Assembly: GCA_021812735.1 (NCBI GenBank)
Contig: JAKAMV010000124.1
Span: forward strand, 1-16,370
Length of the DNA: 16,370 nt
Source of the DNA: Chloroflexota bacterium
GTDB taxonomy: Bacteria > Chloroflexota > Limnocylindria > Limnocylindrales > CSP1-4
Reading direction: 5' to 3'
Both the position numbers and the translations under genes were made by a program. The notes below the pieces were generated by a model. That model was given only the letters and a program-made list of their open reading frames with translations. It made no database searches and was not told the origin of the DNA. This document shows, in pieces, positions 8,620-14,945 of the stretch (position 1 is its first letter; each line of letters starts with the position of its first letter).

Positions 8620-9432
8620 CTACCGCCGCACGCCGCTCACATAGACGATCGGGAGCTCGAGCCGCAGCGCGTCGGACGGCAACCGCCGGAGCCGATCGAG
8701 GAGGTCGGCGGTCAGCGCCTCCCGGACGTCGGGATCCAGCCCGAGCATCATGTCGCCATCGTCGAAACGGGTGATGAACGCCGCGTAGGCGTCGGGCGTG
8801 AACTGGTGGACCAGTCGGTCCTCGCGCGTCGTCACGCACGACAGGCCAGCGGCGCGAAGCTGCGCCGCAGCGGCTGCCGTGGAGGCCAGATCGTCGTGGC
8901 CACCGGGGGACTCCCGCTCGATCCCCGCCGCGCCCAGCGCCTCGTCCCAGGCGGCATCGGCCGCGAACGGCAGCTCGCCAGCCAGCCATCCGACGTAAGC
9001 CAGGCGCCCGCCGCGCCTGAGCACGCGCCGCATCTCGCGCAACGCCCTGGGCCGCGACGGCACGAGCTGGAGCACGAACGCGGCCAACGCCAGGTCGAAC
9101 GAGCCGTCGGGGAACGGCAGCCGGTCCGCAGGGGCGCGCGTCAGGCGCACACGTGCGCCGACGGGTCCGGCCGCCGCCACCGTCCGCGCCGCCACCGCCA
9201 GCATCCCCGCCGAGATGTCGGTCGCCTCCACCTCGGAGATCGGGGATCGGGCGGCTGCCTCGACCGCGAGCGCGCCCGTGCCGCAGCCCACGTCCACGAT
9301 CCGCAGGCGCGTCGACGGCGCCTCCTGGGCCACCTCGTCGAGCAGCTTGAGGGTGGCCGCGCGGTGCACGGGCGACCAGTAGGTCGCATAGCCCTCGGCG
9401 ATGCGGTCATAGCGGGATTCTTGGCCTGTCAC
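8620..9432 (-). CDS. Class I SAM-dependent methyltransferase
   Basis: Rossmann-fold methyltransferase (Methyltransf_11/UbiE-like), 270 residues, substrate unknown. Motif I is IVDVGCGTG (45-53), D72 in EATDIS is the expected ribose-binding acid, and PADRLPFPDGSFDLA (101-115) and LRRGGRLAYVGW (138-149) are the later core motifs. The C-terminal ~110 residues form the variable substrate region. The start is a GTG with AGGA about 8 nt upstream. Convergent with bL25 and divergent from the universal stress gene, so it stands alone and context gives no substrate. Small-molecule methylation is more likely than rRNA or DNA methylation given the domain type, but this is inference. Confidence 0.88.
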   Translation of the reverse strand: MTGQESRYDRIAEGYATYWSPVHRAATLKLLDEVAQEAPSTRLRIVDVGCGTGALAVEAAARSPISEVEATDISAGMLAVAARTVAAAGPVGARVRLTRAPADRLPFPDGSFDLALAAFVLQLVPSRPRALREMRRVLRRGGRLAYVGWLAGELPFAADAAWDEALGAAGIERESPGGHDDLASTAAAAAQLRAAGLSCVTTREDRLVHQFTPDAYAAFITRFDDGDMMLGLDPDVREALTADLLDRLRRLPSDALRLELPIVYVSGVRR

Positions 9433-9503
9433 ACCCCGAATCCTGCCATGTCCTTATCGTGTCCTATGGCCCCCCGACGCGTGGCCGGCAGCCGATGGCC
9501 CTT

Positions 9504-9526
9504 GCCAGCGGACAAGCCATGCTGGC
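9504..9526. promoter_or_regulatory. Inverted repeat in the divergent methyltransferase/stress-protein spacer
   Basis: GCCAGC (9504-9509) and GCTGGC (9521-9526) form a perfect inverted repeat with an 11-nt spacer. It could be an operator half-site pair or chance in GC-rich DNA. No convincing -10/-35 was seen for either gene in 9433-9594. Confidence 0.25.
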
Positions 9527-9594
9527 TGCGGTTGCAGAGGCGGGCGCCAGGTGATCGCGCTCGGCGCGGTCCCCCGCCCAAGAAGGAGCCCGAG

Positions 9595-9996
9595 ATGAAG
9601 AAGATCCTCCTTGCCTACGATGGGGGGGACCCGGCGCGCAAGGCTCTGGACATGACCATCATGTTCGCCAAGTCGTTCAGCGCCGAGGTGGGAGTGGTGA
9701 GCGTGGTTCCGGTGCGCCCCGGCCGCGCCCCGGTGGACCCCTGGGATGACCGCACCGTCCACGCGGAGGAGTTGCTCGAGGCCCGCAAGGTGCTCCGCGA
9801 GGCCGGCATCGAGGCCACCCTCATCGAGCCCGGCGGCGACCCCGCCAAGACCATCGAGCGGATCGCCGAGGAGCGCGGGTACGACACGATCGTGATCGGG
9901 TGCCGCGGTCTGGGGGCGGTCGCTCGCACGCTGCAGGGGAGCGTGTCGGAGCACGTCGCCGCCAATGCGCACGCGACGGTGGTGATCGCACGTTGA
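9595..9996 (+). CDS. Universal stress protein (UspA family, ATP-binding type)
   Basis: Single-domain Usp of 133 residues, normal length. It has MKKILLAYDGG at the N-terminus (D9 for the nucleotide), and the ATP-binding signature G-2x-G-9x-G-S is exact: G102, G105, G115, S116. ATVVIAR ends the last strand. ATG 9595 is set by AAGGAG (9583-9588) 6 nt upstream and by the start of homology; the frame is open far upstream but non-homologous. It precedes the malic enzyme on the same strand, with two hairpins between. Members act as cytoplasmic stress or energy-state factors; the specific role is unknown. Confidence 0.93.
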   Translation: MKKILLAYDGGDPARKALDMTIMFAKSFSAEVGVVSVVPVRPGRAPVDPWDDRTVHAEELLEARKVLREAGIEATLIEPGGDPAKTIERIAEERGYDTIVIGCRGLGAVARTLQGSVSEHVAANAHATVVIAR

Positions 9997-10059
9997 TGCC
10001 GGGAGCGCACCCGGCAGACCGCACCTCCCCGCCGCCCCCGCCCTGCGCGGGGGCGGCGG
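9997..10059 (+). terminator. Two tandem hairpins between usp and malic enzyme genes
   Basis: Directly after the stop codon, TGCCGGG (9997-10003) pairs with CCCGGCA (10010-10016). Then a perfect 13-bp stem (10029-10041 with 10047-10059) closes a 5-nt loop. The latter is very stable and could terminate or attenuate transcription into the malic enzyme gene. No T-run follows. Confidence 0.55.
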
Positions 10060-10090
10060 CACGTCCGCGCCCCATGAGGGAGCCCTTCCG

Positions 10091-11842
10091 ATGACCCTCA
10101 GCACGCCGCCCGGCGCCACCGCCGGCGCCCGATCGACGCGCCGTGCGCTGGAGTCCCTCCGGACGGGGTCCGGACCGATCCCGGTCGCCGAGCGAGGCCT
10201 CGCCCTGCTGGCCGACCGCGTCCTCAACAAGGACGCCGCGTTCACCGAGGGCGAGCGCGACGCCCTGGGCCTGCGCGGGCTGCTGCCGCCGCGGGTGGTG
10301 GACATCGAGACGCAGGTGGCGCTCGAGCTCGAGCACGTGCGCCGCAAGGGCGACGACCTCGAGAAGTACATCGGCCTGGCGGCGCTCCAGGACCGCAACG
10401 AGACGCTGTTCCACCGCGTGCTGCTCGACCACCTCGAGGAGCTGCTGCCCATCGTCTACACCCCGACCGTGGGCCGGGCGTGCCAGGAGTTCAGCCACCA
10501 CTACCGGCGCCCGCGCGGCGTGTGGATCACCCCGGACGACGTGGACCGGGTGCCCGAGCTGCTGCGCAACGCTGCACGCGCCGAGGTCCGCCTGATCGTC
10601 GTCACCGACAATGAGCGGATCCTGGGCCTCGGCGACCAGGGCGCAGGGGGCATGGGGATCCCGGTCGGCAAGCTCGCGATCTACTCCGCGGCCGCCGGCC
10701 TGCACCCCGCCAACACGCTGCCCGTCTCGCTCGACGTGGGCACCGACCGGGCGGAGCTCCTCGCCGACCCGCTCTACGTCGGCTGGCGCCACCCGCGCCT
10801 CCGCGGGGCCGCCTACGATGAGGTCGTGGAGGCGTTCGTCGCCGGCGTCCGGGAGGTGCACCCGCGCGCCGTCCTCCAGTGGGAGGACTTCAAGCAGCAC
10901 AACGCCATCCGCCTGCTCGAGCGCTACCGCAACTGGGTGTGCTCGTTCAACGACGACATCCAGGGCACCGCGGCGATCTCGGTGGCGACGATCCTCTCCG
11001 CCCTCCGGGCCACCGGGCAGACCCTCGCCGACGCGCGGATCGTCCTCGCGGGCGCCGGTGCGGCGGGCACGGGGATCGCGCGCCTGCTCCGGCTGGCGAT
11101 GACCGAGGAGGGCATCCCGGACCCGGAGGCGCGCGGCCGCATCGCTGTCCTCGACTCGCACGGGCTGGTGGTCGAGGGGCGGCCGGGTCTCGACGAGGAC
11201 AAGGTCGATGCGGCACTCCCGCGGGAGGCGGTGGCCGCGCTGGGGCTCGACCCCGACCGCGCGCAGGGCCTGCTCGAGGTCGTCGCGGCGTTCCGCCCGA
11301 ACATCCTGTTGGGGACGACCGGCCTTGGTGGTGCCTTCACCGAGGCCGTGATCCGGGCGGTGGCCGAGGCGGCGGAGCATCCCGTGATCCTGCCGATGTC
11401 CAACCCGACCGCCAACACCGAGGCGCTCCCGGCCGATATCCTCGCGTGGACGGACGGCCGGGCGATCGTGGCCACGGGGAGTCCGTTCGGGCCGGTCTCG
11501 TACGGCGACGCGATCCGTCGGGTGCCCCAGGCCAACAACGCGTACGTGTTCCCGGGCGTCGGCCTCGGCGCGATCGTGTCCGAGGCGCGAATCCTGCCCG
11601 AATCGGCGTTCCTCGTGGCCGCTCGCCGCCTGGCCGACCTGGCCACGTCGGAGATGACCGACCGCGGCGAGCTCTTCCCGCCGATCGGGGACCTGCGGGT
11701 CGTGGCCAGGGAGCTGGCGATCGCGGTGGTCGCCCACCTCGGCAGCCTGGGCGTGGGGCGTCGCTACCCGCCGGAGGCGATCCCGGCCGCCGTCACGGCA
11801 GCGATGTGGCGCCCGAACTACGTGCCCTACGAAGCCGGCTGA
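10091..11842 (+). CDS. maeA: NAD-type malic enzyme (oxidative decarboxylation of malate)
   Basis: Converts L-malate to pyruvate and CO2 with reduction of NAD(P). At 583 residues it belongs to the large malic-enzyme class (E. coli MaeA/eukaryotic type). The N-terminal malic domain has LPIVYTPTVGRACQEFS (Y123, general acid) and GDQGAGGMGIPVGKLAIYSA (K194, general base). Metal ligands are E265/D266 (WEDF) and D289 (FNDDIQGT). The NAD domain has the Rossmann loop GAGAAG (321-326), then MSNPTANTEA and the QANNAYVFPGVGLGA segment. All catalytic residues are present. The ATG is preceded by GAGGGAG with an 8-nt spacer. Cofactor choice (NAD or NADP) cannot be settled by eye. It lies downstream of a stress-protein gene, but whether the two share a transcript depends on the hairpins between them. 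Confidence 0.93.
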   Translation: MTLSTPPGATAGARSTRRALESLRTGSGPIPVAERGLALLADRVLNKDAAFTEGERDALGLRGLLPPRVVDIETQVALELEHVRRKGDDLEKYIGLAALQDRNETLFHRVLLDHLEELLPIVYTPTVGRACQEFSHHYRRPRGVWITPDDVDRVPELLRNAARAEVRLIVVTDNERILGLGDQGAGGMGIPVGKLAIYSAAAGLHPANTLPVSLDVGTDRAELLADPLYVGWRHPRLRGAAYDEVVEAFVAGVREVHPRAVLQWEDFKQHNAIRLLERYRNWVCSFNDDIQGTAAISVATILSALRATGQTLADARIVLAGAGAAGTGIARLLRLAMTEEGIPDPEARGRIAVLDSHGLVVEGRPGLDEDKVDAALPREAVAALGLDPDRAQGLLEVVAAFRPNILLGTTGLGGAFTEAVIRAVAEAAEHPVILPMSNPTANTEALPADILAWTDGRAIVATGSPFGPVSYGDAIRRVPQANNAYVFPGVGLGAIVSEARILPESAFLVAARRLADLATSEMTDRGELFPPIGDLRVVARELAIAVVAHLGSLGVGRRYPPEAIPAAVTAAMWRPNYVPYEAG

Positions 11843-11865
11843 GCCAGCCGTCTCGCATCGTTGCG

Positions 11866-11903
11866 GCGCCGGGCTCGAGCCTCCGGGGCTCGGACGTCGG
11901 CGC
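11866..11903. terminator. Bidirectional hairpin between convergent malic enzyme and DUF4349 genes
   Basis: The outer stem is GCGCCG/CGGCGC (11866-11871/11898-11903) and the inner stem is CGAGCC/GGCTCG (11876-11881/11887-11892) with a 5-nt loop. It fills most of the 67-nt gap between the two stop codons. Confidence 0.5.
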
Positions 11904-11909
11904 GGGGAC

Positions 11910-12899
11910 TCACGCCTCCGGCGGCACGCCGCCGTGCCAGCCCGGCACCGGCCCGGGCGGCGGCGCGCTGGCCTTGGGGAGGAGGCGCCTCGCCGCCCTC
12001 CAGGCGAGGAAGGCCACGACCAGCAGGACGGCCAGGATGGGGACCCACACGATCCCGAACCAGATCGCGCCGCTCACGAGGTGCTGTCCGAGGCTGAGCA
12101 TCGCGGCAGTGGCCCCGTCGACGTCGGCGGCCGGATCCCAGCCCTTCGCGGCCGTCTGGACCTGCTGGACCTCGAGTCCGAAGGTCGTCACGAGGGTGCC
12201 GTAGGCCACCTGGTCCTGGAGGCGCTTGAGCTGCGCGTCGAGCTGCTCGATCTGGCCCCGCACATCGGTCAGCTGCGCCTGGACCTCCAGAAGGTCGCTG
12301 ACCTTGGCCGTGTTCTGGGCGATCCCCTGCAGCGCCGCCTCGGACGCGCGCAGGTTGGCGATGCGCGCCTGGAGATCCACCACCTGGCTGCCCACCTCCT
12401 GGGCCTGCGTCTCCTCCGACACCACTTTGGTGGCGATGCTGCGGAGCTGGCCGATGGTGTCCTCCCACTTGGTGGCGGGGATGCGGTACGTGATCACCGC
12501 CGTTGGCTGGTCCGACGAGTTGGACTCCTGGGAGGCGCCGATGTAGCCGCCCGCCGCCTCGACGGCCGTCTTCGCCCTGGCGAGCGCCTGGGTGACGTCG
12601 GCGACCACCAGCTGGAGCGAGCCGGTGTAGACGATCTGGAGGTTGTTGTCGAGCTGGCCCGGGGCACCGCCCGTCTGGGATCCGTTGTCGGCCGGCGCCG
12701 CGGGAGCGGCCATGCTCGGCGCGGCGCTCGCGGCCGGGTACGCCTCGGAAACGCCCTCGCCCCCAGTGGCGCCACCGTACGCGTCCCTGGCCGGCGCGGC
12801 GGTCGCTGCCGAGCTGCCGGCGCATGCGGCGAGGGCTGCTGCCGCAACGACAAGGAGCATGAGGCGGGTTCCGGTCCCGCGTCCGAGCAGTCTGCGCAT
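11910..12899 (-). CDS. DUF4349 lipoprotein with coiled coil and C-terminal membrane helix
   Basis: Predicted envelope lipoprotein of 329 residues; DUF4349 has no established biochemical function. The N-terminus is a lipoprotein signal: basic MRRLLGRGTGTR, hydrophobic core, lipobox LAAC with C26 as the lipidated residue. A low-complexity Ala/Gly/Pro linker (27-80) leads into the DUF4349 core (about 83-245), with QIVYTGSLQLVVADV and AAGGYIGAS typical of the family. A heptad-like coiled coil follows at about 160-232. A transmembrane helix (about 273-300) is followed by a basic cytoplasmic tail. ATG 12899 is supported by AAGGGGAAGG just upstream and by the signal peptide. The gene stands alone, divergent from the ligase gene. 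Confidence 0.88.
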   Translation of the reverse strand: MRRLLGRGTGTRLMLLVVAAAALAACAGSSAATAAPARDAYGGATGGEGVSEAYPAASAAPSMAAPAAPADNGSQTGGAPGQLDNNLQIVYTGSLQLVVADVTQALARAKTAVEAAGGYIGASQESNSSDQPTAVITYRIPATKWEDTIGQLRSIATKVVSEETQAQEVGSQVVDLQARIANLRASEAALQGIAQNTAKVSDLLEVQAQLTDVRGQIEQLDAQLKRLQDQVAYGTLVTTFGLEVQQVQTAAKGWDPAADVDGATAAMLSLGQHLVSGAIWFGIVWVPILAVLLVVAFLAWRAARRLLPKASAPPPGPVPGWHGGVPPEA

Positions 12900-13026
12900 G
12901 GCCTTCCCCTTCGCGTGCCGCGGAGCGCGGCGAACGGGGGACGCCGGACGGCGCCCTTCGGTTCCCGCGCACGCCGTCGTGGGCCGCCGAAGCGCCGCGG
13001 CGCGCACACCCAGTCCAGTGCCGCCC

Positions 13027-13183
13027 GAGTCGCGTCGGACTCAGCGGGCCACCCGCGCAGCGTGGTTCGTTGTCGCAGGCCGGCCGGCCGGGCGCGGCGC
13101 CTCGTGCTCGGCGGAGCCCGGCTCGAGTCTGACCCGACTCGACAGGCCCGGCGAGTCTGGCCCGGCTCGGCGGAGCCCGGCTC
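13027..13183. repeat. Cluster of GAGTC-N6-GACTC inverted repeats and a 19-nt direct repeat
   Basis: Within the 314-nt gene-free spacer 12900-13213 there are two exact GAGTC-N6-GACTC elements (13027-13042, 13125-13140) and a near copy GAGTC-N6-GGCTC (13153-13168). The last two sit in 18-nt near-identical units (13124-13141, 13152-13169) that differ at two positions. A perfect 19-nt direct repeat, GCTCGGCGGAGCCCGGCTC, occurs at 13106-13124 and 13165-13183. Such arrays resemble operator sites. The rest of the spacer (12900-13020) shows no gene or clear promoter. Confidence 0.75.
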
Positions 13184-13201
13184 ACTGGTCGACCGGCGCG
13201 G

Positions 13202-13207
13202 TATTGT
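13202..13207 (+). promoter_or_regulatory. Putative -10 of a leaderless promoter for ligC
   Basis: TATTGT ends 6 nt before the ATG at 13214 and is the only AT-rich hexamer in the region. No Shine-Dalgarno is present. This suggests transcription starting at or next to the start codon. The operator-like repeats end about 20 nt upstream, where they could control it. Confidence 0.5.
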
Positions 13208-13213
13208 GCCGCC

Positions 13214-14302
13214 ATGCGCCTTCCGTTCCAGCCGCCCGTCGAGCCGATGCTGGCTAAGGCGTCCCCCGGCCTCCCTGACGGGGAGGGCTGGCTCTACGAG
13301 CCCAAGTGGGACGGCTTCCGTGCGCTTCTGTTCCGAGACGGCGACGAGACGTACCTCCAGAGTCGCGACCTCAAGCCCCTCGACCGCTACTTCCCGGAGC
13401 TTGCCGCACCGCTTCGCGCGCAGCTTCCCGAGCGGTGCGTGCTCGACGGCGAGGTGGTGATCGCGCGTGCCGGCGCCCTGGACTTCGAGGCGCTGCTGCT
13501 GCGGATCCATCCCGCCGAATCGCGGGTGCGGCTGCTCGCGGCCGAGACGCCGGCCTCGTACGTGGCGTGGGACGTGCTGGCGCTGGACGACGATGACCTC
13601 CGCGGCGTGCCGCAGGGCGAGCGACGCGCCCGGCTGGAGGTCGTGCTGGGCGGCGCCGTTCCGCCGATCCACCTGACGCCCGCCACGATCGACCGCGCGC
13701 TGGCAGCCGACTGGTTCGACCGCTTCGAGGGAGCGGGCCTGGACGGCGTCGTCGCCAAGCGGCTCGACGGCACCTACCAACCCGGCAAGCGCGCGATGAC
13801 CAAGATCAAGCACGAGCGGACGGCCGACTGCGTGGTTGCCGGGTTCCGCTGGCACAAGAACGGCCGGGGCACCCACATCGGGTCGCTGCTGCTCGGCTTG
13901 TTCGACGCCGACGGCCGGCTGCACCATGTGGGCATCGCCGCGTCGTTCACGTGGGAGCGGCGGGCGGATCTGGCCGAGGAGCTGGCGCCCCTGCGGGAGC
14001 GGGCGCTGGACGACCATCCATGGCGCGAGTGGGCCGATTGGGCGCAGTTCGGCGATGCCGAGGCGTCGGGGCAGCGGCTGCCGGGCGCCACCTCGCGCTG
14101 GAACCGCGGCAAGGACCTCTCCTGGGAGCCGCTCCGCTGCGAGCGCGTGGCCGAGGTGGCCTACGACCATCTCCAGGGCGACCGCTTCCGCCACGCAACG
14201 ACGTTCCGCCGGTGGCGTCCGGACAAGCCCGTGAGCGCCTGCCGGTACGACCAGCTCGAGACCACCGCACCGTTCGAGCTGGAGCGGATCTTCGGTCGCT
14301 GA
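13214..14302 (+). CDS. ligC: LigC-type ATP-dependent DNA ligase
   Basis: Seals nicked DNA via a lysyl-AMP intermediate. The 362 residues match the stand-alone LigC class in length, and the N-terminus (PFQPPVEPMLAK, 4-15) resembles mycobacterial LigC. Motifs: I KWDGFR (K31 is the AMP-accepting lysine), Ia around SRDLKPLDRYFPEL (50-63), III LDGE (77-80), IIIa SYVAWDVLAL (115-124), IV GLDGVVAK (175-182, with Asp where Glu is usual) and V MTKIKH (195-200). An OB-fold domain (about 205-340) follows. It lacks the LigD polymerase and phosphoesterase domains. ATG 13214 directly follows the candidate -10. A LigD-type polymerase gene lies 640 nt downstream on the opposite strand, suggesting a shared role in DNA break or excision repair. 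Confidence 0.93.
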   Translation: MRLPFQPPVEPMLAKASPGLPDGEGWLYEPKWDGFRALLFRDGDETYLQSRDLKPLDRYFPELAAPLRAQLPERCVLDGEVVIARAGALDFEALLLRIHPAESRVRLLAAETPASYVAWDVLALDDDDLRGVPQGERRARLEVVLGGAVPPIHLTPATIDRALAADWFDRFEGAGLDGVVAKRLDGTYQPGKRAMTKIKHERTADCVVAGFRWHKNGRGTHIGSLLLGLFDADGRLHHVGIAASFTWERRADLAEELAPLRERALDDHPWREWADWAQFGDAEASGQRLPGATSRWNRGKDLSWEPLRCERVAEVAYDHLQGDRFRHATTFRRWRPDKPVSACRYDQLETTAPFELERIFGR

Positions 14303-14322
14303 CGGCCGCCGTGCGGCGACCG
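14293..14322 (+). terminator. Hairpin overlapping the ligC stop codon
   Basis: CGGTCGC (14293-14299) pairs perfectly with GCGACCG (14316-14322), enclosing a second possible short stem. There is no T-run. It could end ligC transcription before the next + strand gene. The rest of the spacer to 14550 (about 230 nt) shows no further clear signal. Confidence 0.45.
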
Positions 14323-14550
14323 TGACAGGCGTCATGGCGCGATCGGGACAGCCATGGCCTCGCACCGGCCGGCACCGAGGTGATGCCTGCCGCCGAGGGG
14401 CCGATTGGGACCGACGGCGCGGAGACCGACGTCGCCGACCTGCTGAGGGTCAATCTGGCCGCGCAGCGTGGCACCTCGTCGTTCGGGCCCAGTCGTCACA
14501 GGCCGACAACGCCGACCGTCCCGGGCCCTGGTGAGGCCGAAGGGGGTTCG

Positions 14551-14922
14551 ATGTCGCGTCGTCAGCGTGCGCTGGGCGCACTTGTCATTGCGCTTGCGTC
14601 TGGCATCGGCGCAGCGGTCGTTGCGCCCGGCGTCGACCGCTTCCTGACCGGCATCCACGATGCGGTCACCCTGCCCGACGACATCGGCACTTGCGGTCGA
14701 GACTACCGCAAGGACGCGCTCGACCGGCGATGGTCATGGGCGGACATCACAGCCAGCACAGACCCCGGGCACCAGCCAGTGGTGGTCAACCCTGGACCAC
14801 TCACAGGGCTGCTGGTGCCATGCCAGTCCGAGGCATGCACCACGGCTTCCTGCAACACCGTGGTGTGGGTCCGCATCGACTGGGACGCCTACGTCGACTA
14901 CTCGCTCCAGGGTGGTCCTTGA
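14551..14922 (+). CDS. Small secreted or membrane-anchored four-cysteine protein, unknown function
   Basis: Not recognised. The 123-residue product has a basic start (MSRRQR) and a hydrophobic segment (about 7-26) fitting a signal peptide or anchor. A mature part of ~95 residues has four cysteines (C48, C91, C96, C101), which may form two disulfides outside the cell, and an aromatic segment WVRIDWDAYVDY near the end. I chose ATG 14551 because AGGGGG lies 4 nt upstream and the signal sequence begins there. The frame stays open to a GTG at 14380, but that extra stretch would bury the hydrophobic segment. Its base composition is less GC-rich at third positions than its neighbours, so recent acquisition is possible. 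It sits between ligC and the convergent polymerase. Confidence 0.6.
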   Translation: MSRRQRALGALVIALASGIGAAVVAPGVDRFLTGIHDAVTLPDDIGTCGRDYRKDALDRRWSWADITASTDPGHQPVVVNPGPLTGLLVPCQSEACTTASCNTVVWVRIDWDAYVDYSLQGGP

Positions 14923-14930
14923 GCAGGATG

Positions 14931-14945
14931 GCCGGTCGAACCGGC
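14931..14945. terminator. Short bidirectional hairpin between convergent genes
   Basis: GCCGGT/ACCGGC (14931-14936/14940-14945) with a 3-nt CGA loop fills the 22-nt gap between the small-protein stop and the polymerase stop. It touches the polymerase stop codon. Confidence 0.4.

Noticed and set aside
10879..12204. Alternate-frame reading within malic enzyme
   Set aside because: Gly/Arg/Pro-rich shadow; the malic enzyme frame has every catalytic motif.
13106..13183. Mobile-element terminal repeats
   Set aside because: The repeats are 59 nt apart with no transposase or target duplication. A regulatory array is more plausible.
14380..14550. Extended start for the small secreted protein
   Set aside because: It would place ~57 residues before a good signal-like segment, while ATG 14551 has AGGGGG just upstream.
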